A stretch of DNA of 64,000 nucleotides, from the NCBI RefSeq assembly GCF_001659605.2, contig NC_035165.2, positions 13,388,445 to 13,452,444 on the forward strand, read 5' to 3'. Under the pieces are notes generated by a model that was given only the letters and a program-made list of their open reading frames with translations, was not told the origin of the DNA and searched no databases. The position numbers were made by a program, and so were the translations under genes. Shown here in pieces: positions 1 to 10,292 of the stretch. The stretch is from Manihot esculenta. Taxonomy: Eukaryota > Streptophyta > Magnoliopsida > Malpighiales > Euphorbiaceae. Numbering within the stretch: the first letter of the stretch is position 1; each line of letters opens with the position of its first letter.

Positions 1-26
1 GTGAACCTAGGGCTCTGATACCAATC
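1..26 (-). mobile_element. Internal edge of a Tekay-type Ty3/gypsy element with its primer-binding site
   Basis: Positions 11-23 read GGCTCTGATACCA, which on the minus strand is TGGTATCAGAGCC, the standard plant initiator-Met tRNA primer-binding site. It sits next to the end of the LTR that follows, so this is the 5' end of a minus-strand element whose coding part lies to the left, outside the window. The same PBS context recurs at 12963-12975 in the complete element. Confidence 0.85.
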
Positions 27-2205
27 TGTAACGACCCCAAAATGGACCGTCACCGGCGCTAGGATTCAGGTCGGCTTAAGGCCGCCAGAACCCGTAGCAA
101 GCCTGCTATACTCTCTGTGTACCTGTAAACCTCATACATGATCATACATTTTCTGTGAAAATTAAACTCTTTTCTGAACCAAGGCTTAACCTGTGCATGC
201 ACTATCTCTGTACTCTGTACTCATGTACTCTGTACTCTGTATCCCTGACTAGAGCTTGCTCTAGATGGGTTAATTCATACCTGTTAAGCCTGGTTTTCAC
301 ATACAGGAAAACATATATACATATACAGATCATGTACAAAACATACATCACTAGGTCAAGCAACAACTATTACATCTCTTTAATATTACATGTCCACTCT
401 AAGCTATTACAGATCTCTTTTCTTTTCCTGTACTCTGCTGGACTGTCCCTGTACACTGTACACTGAACCTGCAAAACTGGGGTTAAGGGAGTGGGATGAG
501 CTCTATAGCCCAGTGAGTAAAACAGTAAAACATCTCAGTACAATATGATCTCATGGAATGCACCATATCACAGACAAGCCACATCAAGAGTAAACCTGTC
601 ACCACATAGTCCCAGTAACTCTGTGCCAGGGCGTAGAATCGAGCACCTGGTCTTCCTGTCATATATGTATATGTGTATATAACACCTCTGTACTTACCAT
701 TGCCAGGGCGTAGTCAAAGGCTCCTGGACTTTGCTATACCTGCCAGGGCGTAGTCAAAGGCTCCTAGACTTTGCTATACCTGCCAGGGCGTAGTCAAAGG
801 CTCCTGGACTTCCTGTCTGAGACTATTGGATCATTCAGCATTCACTCACATCACCAAATATCGATGCAATGCAACATATTCGTGATTACTAATGCAAACA
901 ACCTATGGCATAAACATGATGCATGAGATATGCTAAAAGTAGTTTGTGGTTCAATTAAAAGTCATAAGTTTAGTTCCACTCACCTCTGGCTATCTGGACT
1001 GACTGACTCTGCAGGCTCTGAACCTCTGGAGCAGTACTCACTGCTGCTCTCTCTGGTTCCTCTGGTCTGTACCTATACAGATGGACTCAAATGAGGGACC
1101 AAACAAGCGTAGCAATAACTCTCTTCAACTCCCCAAGAATCCCCTTAAACTCACTCAACTATCCATGCAAAGCATGCAAAAGAAAGCTGGACAGGACACT
1201 TTCGGCGGCAGGTTCGGCGGCCGAATGTCCTCTCCAGAGACGAAACTCAAGCACCTTCGGCGGCACCTTCGGCGGCCGAATCCCTCAAATAGAGCCGAAC
1301 ATGCAAAAACACTCGGGGGCAAGCTGTGGCAACTAAGCCACCATGCAGGAGGTTCGGCGGCCGAATGAACCTTCGGCTGCCGAACCTGAGTTCATCCAGA
1401 ACTCAGCTTCAACGGCAAACCATCTCCTCCTTCCCTTCAACACTTTCTAACATGCATCCTTCACGTATTCAACACACATATACTCAAGTATATGTTCACA
1501 GGGGTCCAAAACTAGCTAATAACCCCAAACAACAAAACAAACATAACACATCAACATGTATACATACATAAATCATCAAAAACTACCATGAATAACCTAA
1601 GCATGCTTCTCCTTCCTTTCACTCTTCAGAAAACATATAAACAGGGTCTAAAACTGCCTTTACCTCTGGAAACAGGAAGATACACACACTGAACAAGGGA
1701 AAAACAGATCAACCTCTCTTCAAACTCTCAAACTCTCAAAAGCGTAACTTTTGTTTCTCTCAACTCTCAACACCTTTGCAAGCACCTCAAACTGCTGTAA
1801 GACCAACCAAAAACATGTACAGATGAGTCATAAGAGACGTGGTCATTCCATGGCAAGAATCTGAGGCCAACACTTGTCAAAAAAAAACATGACTCAGCTC
1901 ACTAGCCAACTCAGCTTCGGCTGCCCAATCGCATGCGAAACCATGCAACATTCGGGGGCCGAACGTGAATGTCAGAAGCCGAACATTGGGCACTTTCGGC
2001 GGCCGAACTTACCTTCGGCGGCCGAACTTGGCTGAAGTCTCCATGAACTATTTTTTCTTCAAAACTCAAAACTATATAACTTATAAACCTTAAAACACAT
2101 CATAACACTTAGAAAACAAAACTCCTACCCTTTTCTCGAATCCCAGCACCCCGGATTCCACCAGACAATAGGAATTCCGGTGCCGGATTCTAGCCGGGTA
2201 TTACA
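27..2205 (-). repeat. 5' LTR of a minus-strand Tekay-type retrotransposon (body outside window)
   Basis: The LTR reads TGTAACGACC...GGGTATTACA on the plus strand and is flanked on the right by ATTGA, the expected 5-bp target duplication; its partner would be left of the window. It is related to but clearly diverged from the LTRs of the element at 5385-15199. It carries TTCGGCGGCCGAA-type palindromes around 1200-1375 and 1915-2025. In the sense of the element it has candidate splice sites: donor GAG|GTAAAG at 1663, acceptor TATAG|G at 1073, second donor GTGAGT at 983 and second acceptor TTTTGCAG at 469. I could not see a clear TATA box. Confidence 0.88.
622..820. repeat. 40-bp minisatellite inside the LTR
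   Basis: Three nearly perfect 40-bp units start at 701, 741 and 781, each with the core GCCAGGGCGTAGTCAAAGG. A diverged copy starts near 624. The array lies in the second candidate LTR intron (469-983). Confidence 0.85.
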
Positions 2206-2457
2206 ATTGACGCCTATGACAGTCAGTTTGACGCTCAAGTCAGTAAACTAAAGAAAATAGTGAGTGTAATGAAATATTTTGAACTCAAAAGTAGTTGTGT
2301 AAGAATACATATCTTGATTTATGTATTCATTAATTAGTTTTTGTACGGTAAAAAAATAGAGTTGATTATCAAATATCCTGAAAAATACGACTAGCACCGA
2401 TTAATAGATAAGAGATCCTGTGATTATAAGTATAGTAGGGATATATTAGATTGTGTT
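2206..2457 (-). mobile_element. Fragment of an old Tat-type LTR, left part
   Basis: This stretch resembles the LTRs at 17845-18362 (same orientation) and 41475-42059 (opposite orientation): shared blocks include GACGCTCAAGTCAGTAAA and GATCCTGTGATTATAAG. The Tekay-type element at 1-2205 appears to have inserted into it, and the solo LTR at 2458 interrupts it again. Part of the rest probably continues after 4969. Confidence 0.6.
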
Positions 2458-3056
2458 TGTAATACCCGGCTAGATTCCGGCATCGGAATCCCTACCTTCC
2501 GGCGGAATCTCCGTTGGAATATGGAATTTTGATGATGCCAGAGTCTTCTAGAGGGGTAAAAATGTGATTTCTAAAATGATTTTTAGTGATTTCATGGTTT
2601 TAAATGAAAAAGATTTGAGTTTTGAAAAGAAAAGACTAAGGAGGTTTTTGCCAGGTTCGGCCGCCGAAAGTGAAGTTCGGCCGCCGAACATGAGTTGGTT
2701 TTGGGAGCGCTTTTGGCCTCCGAAAGCTATGTTTGAACAAACCAGGTTCGGCCGCCGAACATGGGGGTGTTTTGCATGCACGTTAGGCCGCCGAAGGAGG
2801 TTTGGCTGGCCACCTATAAAAGCCCCTCAGACCGAAAATGGGCGAGATTCCTCCCCATTCTCAAGCTCAGGTGTGTTCATGTCCTCCTCTAGTCGTTTTC
2901 TTGCTTTTTCTTCAAATCCTTCACGTTTTATAAGCTATATGGGTGTTTTGAAGAGTTTTAAAGCTTGGATCAAGATTTGGAGAGCTTGGAGACTTTAAGA
3001 GTTTGGGTTCTCCACATCTCAAGCTTTGGGTCGCACCAACCCTCGATCTTCAAGAG

Positions 3057-3862
3057 GTAAGTGTAGATCTATGCTTTCCTTTATATTTTAAGTGAGTTTT
3101 AAGAGGTTTTGATGGTTGAGCATGGGTAGATATGCATGTTAGGGTTTATGTGGGTTTTTGCCCAATGTATGATAATGTGATGTTTGTGTTGGGGTTTAAG
3201 TTAGTTTTCAAGCCCCTTTGAGCTTATGGGAGAGAGTATGCATGATTGGGAGAGAGTATGTGAGGTTTGGTTTGTTTTGATGGTTTTGGCCCATGTGGGT
3301 CATAAACTATCTATGTATGCTTTAGATGTTGTTTTAGGGAGTTTAAGCTTGTTTGAGCTCCTTTGTGCTTGGTTAAGGATGTATGCATGTGTTTGAGGAG
3401 TTGGATGCTTGTTTTGGGGTGTTTGGAAGGTTTGGGAGGCTTCAATGCATGAGAAGCTGAGTTCTGCCCTTCTGGGAAGAACTCAGGTTCGGCCGCCGAA
3501 GGTGGTTTCGGCCGCCGAACCTGCCTTTGAATGCAGGGATTGGCCGCCTAACCTTGCCCCCGAAAGTTGAGTTTTGGCTTGAAAGTAGACTTTCGGCCGC
3601 CGAAGGTAATGTTCGGCCGCCGAAAGTGCCTGACTTTCGTCTCTGGAGAGAGGGTTCGGCCGCCGAAGGTGCCGCCGAACCTGCCTGACTTTCGTCTCTG
3701 TCTGGGACTTTCGGCCGCCGAAGGTGCCGCCGAAAGTGCCCTGTCCAGCTTTTTCTTGAGTGTTTTCTATGCATGTTTAAGTGATGCTTTAGGGGTTTTT
3801 GGGGAGTTGTTTATGAGTTGTTTAGAGTATGTTTGGCACCTCACTGGAGTCCACCTGTGTAG
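3057..3862 (+). other. Candidate LTR leader intron 1
   Basis: This 806-bp segment starts GTAAGT after CAAGAG, a near-perfect plant donor, and ends CTGTGTAG before GATCGG. The corresponding segment is missing, exactly at these borders, from the solo LTR at 39830-41250. It lies about 235 bp downstream of the TATA box, so it would be in the leader of the LTR transcript. That it is spliced is inferred; no RNA evidence is available here. Confidence 0.6.
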
Positions 3863-4190
3863 GATCGGACCCGAGGAACCGAGGTGTTTAGCAGTGTTGG
3901 CTGCTTCAGAGTTAGTCCAGAGCTATCCAGAGGTGAGTGGAACTAAACCTAATGTTTTAAATTAAGACATTAAATGTTTTTAGAGCATGATCCATGCATC
4001 ATAAAATGCCATGATATGTATTAGGTTGTTTTGCATTAGAACCCACGAATATGATGCATTGCATAATATGTTGTTGATGTGGATGAATGTTGGATGATCC
4101 TTAGCCCTCAGTATGAGATGAGATAATATGATATGATATGCCATGGTATGATATGAGACAGAAAGACCAGGTCGCTCCTGGTACTATGTT

Positions 4191-4310
4191 ATGTAAGCGA
4201 ACACTAGGTGAGGCCTAATCGCCCCTGGTGTAGTTGGACATGTTATGGTATGAGTTATGTAAGCGAATACTAGGTGTGGCCTCATCGCCCCTGGTATAGT
4301 TGGACGTAAT
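4191..4310. repeat. 66-bp tandem duplication in solo LTR
   Basis: Two copies of a 66-bp unit start at 4191 and 4257 (core ATGTAAGCGAA...CGCCCCTGGT). They occupy the same relative place, inside candidate intron 2, as the 40-bp, 37-bp and 45-bp arrays of the other LTRs. Confidence 0.75.
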
Positions 4311-4969
4311 ACAGTATGTAGAGGGCTATAGGTGACAAATTCATCCTTGATGTGATATGTTTGTGTTGTGATGCATTCCATGAAAGCATAAAATAATGAT
4401 AATAATCATAAAATGAATAATAATATACCTAAAAATGGAGGAATTAAAACAAATGTTTTCATGTTTCTACTCACTGGGCTTTTTAGCTCACCCCTCTCCC
4501 CTAACCCCAGTTTTGCAGGGTCAGAGATAGTCAGGAGACCAGCAGGTTACTTCCATGGTCGTGTTTTTGTAATAGAATAGCAGTGGACATGATGTAATAT
4601 AAGATTATGTATTGTTGTAAAAAGAGTTGTATGTTATATGTTCAGAGTTATAGCATTGTGCTTGGCCCGAGTTGGTTAATCCCTTTGTACATGAGTTTTA
4701 TTTTATGTTGTTTCATGTGATGGACCGAGTTTGACATAGGGTATGCTGACCCTAGGGGTTCTATGAGTTCAGTCTTAGTGCATACACAGGTCAAACGGGT
4801 TAAAGAAAAAGTTTACAGCCTTATGTTTTAAAGTTTATGCTTATGTTGGATCATGTTTGGGATTATACCAGCTGTACAGGATGCATAGTAGGCTTGCTAC
4901 GGGTCCCGGCGGCCTTATGCCGATCTGGATCCTAGCGCCGGTAGCGGTCCGGATTTCCGGGTCGTTACA

Positions 4970-5110
4970 GTGTTTTCTAATAGTAACTTTCGTGAAAACT
5001 CGCCCTACTGAGGAGAGAGCAATTCTTAGCAAATGACCGAGAACTACGGTATTTAGATCTTCCTTTTCATAAGTAGGATCGTATATTACCTACTTAGACT
5101 TTTGCCATAT
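4970..5110 (-). mobile_element. Probable right part of the interrupted Tat-type LTR fragment
   Basis: The sequence after the GTGTT duplication probably continues the LTR fragment of 2206-2457; the insertion of the solo LTR separates the two. The right limit is uncertain. Confidence 0.35.
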
Positions 5111-5379
5111 GGACCTATTTTATGGTAATAATTCATAATTTATTTTAATCGATTATTGTGTCACATCAAATAAATAACACATAAATTTTATATATGCATT
5201 AATTTAAAATCGGTAAAAAACATTATAAGTATTGGCTATAATTACAAAAAATTTAAAATATTAAGTTTAAAATTAAAAATTTTTACTGTAATTGTGATAT
5301 AATGTAAAGTTTTATATTTTTATATTAAGGTTAGTTACCATTACAATAAATTTAAAATTTTAAAAGTTTTAATGGTAAT
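5111..5379. other. AT-rich spacer, no feature seen
   Basis: This is very AT-rich DNA with short A/T runs. No open frame, repeat or recognisable element stands out. Confidence 0.7.
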
Positions 5380-5384
5380 TTAAA

Positions 5385-7624
5385 TGTAACGCCCCGGAAA
5401 ATCCGGACCGCTACCGGCGCTAGGATCCAGATCGGCATAAGGCCGCCGGGACCCGTAGCAAGCCTAACATAACCTGTAAACATGTTTAATCCCATACATG
5501 ATCCACCATATACATAAAAATTAAAACTTTTCTTCATACATACTGTCATCAACTAACTCAACCTGTGCATACTCTGAACATATACATAACATAGTCCCTC
5601 TGTGGGATCTTATCAAGCCTCAAGGCAAAACAACCTGTGTTGAGTTAGTTTACATAAACATCATACCATAAGATCATGTACATACAAAAGGGATTAACAA
5701 TATATTATGGTCAAGCACAACTCTATCCTCAATGACCTCATTACATAATATCCTGAATATTTTTACATTTCATCAAGATACAATTGTCATGTCCACAATC
5801 TAACTATTACATACATATGACTTTTTCTCTTCTTGTCTTCTCTATCTATCCCATACCTGCAAGCCTGGGGGTTAGGGGAGAGGGGTGAGCTAGATGCCTA
5901 GTGAGTAGAACTATAAAAAGAATATTTAAAACATGCTGTCATGAAATGCGCCACTGCACAAACAAATCACACCACGGATGGACTGATTCAAAAATCCCTC
6001 AACTCCATGCCCGGCCCTATTATGGGCACCACAGGACTTCGTATTGCCCGGCCCTATTATGGGCACCACAGGACTTCGTACTCGGAGTTATTGCCCGGCC
6101 CTATTATGGGCACCACAGGACTTCGTATTGCCCGGCCCTATCATGGGCACCACAGGACTTCGTATTCAGAAGGCTAATGAATCATCCTAATGTCCATCCA
6201 CTATCATCTATCACAACAATACAATGCGGCATAGTCGTGAATTCTAATGCAAACAACCTATAATATGATCATGATGCATGAAGCATGATAAAAGCATTTC
6301 ATTTCTTAATTTAAAAGGTTAAGTTTAGTTCCACTCACCTCTGGCTGACTCTGACAAACTCTGTAGCAGTTGGCTCACTGCTGGGGTCCTTGGTTCCTCG
6401 GGTCCGAACCTACACAGGTGGACTCCAATGAGGGACCAAACATACATAAACATAACTCTAATATATCCCCCAAAACCCCCCTAAAATATCATGAAAACAT
6501 CACATGAAAATATGCATGAAATGGCCGAACAGGGCACTTTCGGCGGCACCTTCGGCGGCCGAAAGTCCCAGACAGAGACGAAACTCAGGTAGGTTCGGCG
6601 GCACCTTCGGCGGCCGAAAGTGCCAGACAGAGATGAAAGTCTCTTTTCGGGGGCAACTTCGGCAGCCGAAAGGCCTGCCTCCCCAGCCATGTTCGGCGGC
6701 CGAAAGTGCCTTCGGCGGCCGAAAGTGCCTTCGGCTGCCGAACCTGGTTTCTGCCAAAGGGCAGAAACTTGGCTCCTTTGTGCATTTTCGCCTCCAAACT
6801 CACCAATCATGCATATATCTCAACCAAAACATGCATACAAGTTCCTAGGGGCCTCAAAACATCAAATACCCCAACTACAACACTTCAAACATACTCAAAC
6901 AAGCCACATTGTTCAAAACATCAATATAACCCATAAACTCAACATATACCCTAACATGCATTTCTACCCATAGATCTTGCATAAAACTTATTTAAAACAC
7001 ATAAGGAGCTTAAGATCGGCTCTTACCTCTTGAAGATCGAGAGGGAGACGACCTAAACTTGGAGATCCACGAAAATGAGCTCCTGAGTTCCCAAAGCTCC
7101 AAACTTGGTTTAAATGCTCAAAACTTGCAAGATGAGTTTAAAACTTAAGAAAAATGGAAGAGATTTGGAGGAAGAACATTAGATTTGCAAGAGGAAGGTC
7201 GGAAGCTCGCTGTGGCCGAAAATGGGAGAAAGCTCGCCCATTTCGGCTAAGTGCCCCATTTATAGGTGGCTGGCCAGGCCACGTTCGGGGGCCGAATGTG
7301 CCTCCGCATCCATGCAAATGTTCGGCGGCCGAACTTGACTTTCGGCGGCCGAACCTGAACTTCCCTAACTCATGCTTTCGGGGGCCTAACGTGCCTCCAA
7401 AACGCATGCATGTTCGGCGGCCGAACTTGACTTTCGGCGGCCGAACCTGGGTTTTCCTCCAATGCTATTTTCATGCAAAAACTCATTTAGTTTCATACTT
7501 TAAAACCATTAAAAACATGAAAACATTTTATGAAAGCATAGTTCTACCCTTCTAGAGGTCTCCGACATCCGAGATTCCACCGGATGGTAGGAATTCCGAT
7601 ACCGGAGTCTAGCCGGGTATTACA
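5385..7624 (-). repeat. 3' LTR of the complete Tekay-type element
   Basis: This 2240-bp LTR carries a TATA box on the minus strand at 7257-7264 (TATAAATG). Palindrome clusters occur upstream of it (about 7279-7455) and in candidate intron 1 (about 6537-6745). Candidate intron 1 runs from 7026 down to 6410 and candidate intron 2 from 6338 down to 5857. It has one more 19-bp unit TTCGGCGGCCGAAAGTGCC than the 5' LTR (around 6690-6730). Confidence 0.96.
6009..6166. repeat. 37-bp minisatellite in the 3' LTR
   Basis: Four units starting at 6009, 6046, 6093 and 6130 share the core CCCGGCCCTATTATGGGCAC. A 10-bp insertion precedes the third unit. The array lies in candidate intron 2. The frames that open across it are a by-product of the repeat, not genes. 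Confidence 0.9.
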
Positions 7625-7638
7625 TTCTCCCCCCCTTA
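7625..7638 (-). promoter_or_regulatory. Polypurine tract of the Tekay-type element
   Basis: On the minus strand this reads TTAAGGGGGGGAGAA directly before the 3' LTR start TGTAATACCC. A G/A-rich tract here primes plus-strand DNA synthesis in LTR retrotransposons. Confidence 0.9.
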
Positions 7639-7733
7639 AGAACATTCGTCCCCGAATGTTCCTCACTAGCACACATAGCATGGCAAAGAACATAACACAC
7701 ATACAAGGCACATAAACACATAGGGATCTAACC

Positions 7734-10292
7734 TTAAAAGAGATGAGGGTACTGCTGGAGCATAGACTCCCGTGTCTCCCAAGTGCATTCTTCCAAGTTG
7801 TGGTGGTTCCACAGGACTTTCACCATCGGGATTTCCTTGTTTCTTAACTTTCTGATCTGGGTGTCTATGATCCGTACTGGCTGTTCAACATAGGTGAGAT
7901 CCTCTTGGACCTCCACATCAGGCTCACTAAGAACCTTGCTCGGATCTGACACAAACTTCCTCAACATTGAAACATGGAAAACCGGATGGATTCTTTCCAT
8001 CGAAGCAGGTAAATCCAGCTTGTACGACACATTCCCAATCTTTTGCAAGATTTCAAAGGGTCTGATGTATCGTGGGGCTAGTTTACCTTTCTTCCCGAAG
8101 CGAACCACTCCCTTCATTGGAGACACCTTGAGCAATACCAGATCCCCCTCCTGAAACTCTAACTGTCTTCTGCGGACGTCTGCATAGCTCTTCTGTCTGC
8201 TTGCAGCAGTCTTGATTCTTTCTCTGATTATGGGTACCACCCTGCTGGTGATCTCTACTAACTCAGGCCCTGCCAAGGCCTTTTCTCCAACTTCCTCCCA
8301 GCAAACAGGTGATCTGCACTTCCTTCCATACAAAGCTTCATATGGAGCCATCCCGATGCTAGCATGATGGCTGTTGTTGTAGGCAAACTCCACTAAAGGT
8401 AGATGCTGCCTCCAAGAACCGCCAAAGTCTAGCACACACATTCTGAGCATATCCTCGATAGTCTGGATGGTCCTTTCTGACTGTCCATCAGTCTGGGGGT
8501 GGAAGGCAGTACTGAAATCCAACCTAGTACCCATGGCATTCTGCAGACTCCGCCAAAATCTGGAGGTGAACTGGGGCCCTCTATCTGACACTATAGAAAC
8601 AGGAACCCCATGCAGTCTGACTATCTCATCCACATACACCTGCGCCAACTTGTCCACAGAGTAGCCACTCCTGACAGGAATGAAGTGAGCAGATTTGGTG
8701 AGTCTGTCCACAATCACCCATATGGAGTCCAATCTGTTGGACGTCGCCGGTAACCCCACTACGAAGTCCATAGCTATATTCTCCCATTTCCACTCTGGAA
8801 TAGGTAGCGGGTTAAGCATTCCAGCCGGCTTCTGATGTTCCAGCTTCACCCTCTGACATACTTCGCAGGCGGACACAAACTGTGCCACTTCCTTCTTCAT
8901 CGCTGGCCACCAATAAACTTTTTTCAAATCTTGATACATCTTGGTGGCTCCGGGGTGAATGTTGTATCTTGCATTATGAGCCTCTCTCATAATGTCTCCT
9001 TTTAGCCCAATGTCATCTGGTACACATAGTCTGCTCCCATAGCGGAGGATCCCCTTACCGTCGAATATGTACTCGCTATCATTGCCTGACTGAACAGTCC
9101 TGGCAATCTTCACTAACTCCGGGTCCTCATGCTGTTTCTGAGCCACCTGCTCCAGAAACACGGGTGCTACTCTCATCTGGGCCACTAAGGCACCTGTACC
9201 AGACAATTCCAACTGTAGACCTTCCTCAATAAGCTTGTAGAACTCCTTCACCACTGGCCTCCTCTCTGCCGATATGTGGGATAGACTGCCTAGTGACTTC
9301 CGGCTTAGGGCGTCTGCCACAACATTCGCCTTACCCGGATGATACTGAATCTTGCAATCATAGTCACTCAGCAACTCTACCCATCTCCTCTGTCTCAAAT
9401 TCAGATCTCTTTGACTCAGGATGTACTGTAGGCTCTTATGATCTGTAAAGATCTCACATTTTACCCCATAGAGGTAGTGCCTCCACATCTTGAGTGCAAA
9501 GATTACTGCTGCCATCTCAAGGTCATGTGTGGGGTAATTCAACTCATGCTTCTTTAGCTGCCTAGAAGCATAAGCAATCACCCTCTCATTCTGCATAAGC
9601 ACACAACCCAGTCCCACACGGGACGCGTCACAAAAGACTGTAAAGTCCTCTCCACTAGATGGCAGGGCTAAAACTGGTGCTGAAGTCAACCTCTTCTTAA
9701 GCTCTTCAAAACTCTCTTCGCACTGGTCGGTCCACAGAAACTTCTGATTCTTCCTGGTTAGTCTGGTCAGAGGAGCTGCTAAATTTGAGAAGTCCTGCAC
9801 GAACCTTCTGTAGTAACCTGCCAAACCCAAGAAACTTCTAATCTCTGTCACTGAAGTGGGTCTAGGCCAGTTAGCCATAGTTTCTGTCTTCTTGGGATCT
9901 ACCTCAATACCATTCTCTGACACTACATGCCCCAAGAACGAAATGCTCCTCAGCCAGAACTCACATTTAGAGAACTTGGCATACAAGCCATGTTCCCTCA
10001 AAGTCTGCAAGACCAACCGCAGATGATGGGCATGCTCCTCTGCATTCCTGGAATACACTAAGATATCATCTATGAAGACAATAACAAAGTGATCCAGGTA
10101 CTGGCTAAACACTCTGTTCATGAGATCCATGAATGCTGCAGGGGCGTTAGTTAACCCGAACGGCATTACAAGGAACTCAAAATGCCCATATCTGGTCCTG
10201 AAGGCTGTCTTCGGCACATCCTCCTCCTTTATCCTTAACTGATGGTACCCCGATCTCAGATCTATTTTGGAAAAACAACCTGCTCCGGCTAG
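7734..10292 (-). pseudogene. pol 3' part: RT, RNase H, integrase, chromodomain (after internal TAG)
   Basis: This is the same reading frame as the upstream half, continued past the TAG at 10293-10295. There is no good start codon here (the first start-like codon is GTG at 10217), so it is the distal part of one polyprotein. In order it shows: the rest of reverse transcriptase with FIDDILVYS; an RNase H domain starting near VFCDAS; an integrase zinc-binding region ending CEVCQRVK; the integrase core with motifs [21 protein letters not shown] and [12 protein letters not shown]; a GPY/F-like module; and a C-terminal chromodomain-like region of about 50 residues with EECTWE. Chromodomains in this clade are thought to guide integration to marked chromatin. 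I saw no frameshift in this part. Confidence 0.93.

Larger units (their letters stand above)
2458..4969 (+). mobile_element. Solo LTR of a Tekay-type Ty3/gypsy element, with target duplication
   Basis: This 2512-bp LTR begins TGTAATACCCGG and ends GGGTCGTTACA. It is flanked by the perfect 5-bp duplication GTGTT (2453-2457 and 4970-4974), with no internal region, so it is a solo LTR left by recombination between two LTRs. A TATA box (TATAAAAG) lies at 2815-2822. CpG-rich TTCGGCCGCCGAA palindromes occur upstream of it (about 2650-2800) and again at 3485-3740. Candidate intron 1 is 3057-3862 (CAAGAG|GTAAGT...GTGTAG|GATCGG). Candidate intron 2 is 3933-4518 (AGAG|GTGAGT...TTTTGCAG|GG). Confidence 0.93.

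Noticed and set aside
1081..1571. Overlapping open frames on the LTR palindromes, also at 2548-2998, 3442-3965, 6481-6973, 7138-7555, 14075-15025 and 39864-40317
   Set aside because: The GC-rich palindromic words lack stops in several frames and on both strands, so frames open by chance. Peptides such as FGGR and SAAE repeats carry no domain and are mirrored on both strands.
6009..6166. CRISPR-like array of short repeats
   Set aside because: Units are contiguous 37-bp tandem repeats without unique spacers, inside a plant LTR.
5901..6263. 120-residue frame, repeated at 13495-13857
   Set aside because: It consists of the 37-bp minisatellite read through and occurs twice only because the LTR does.
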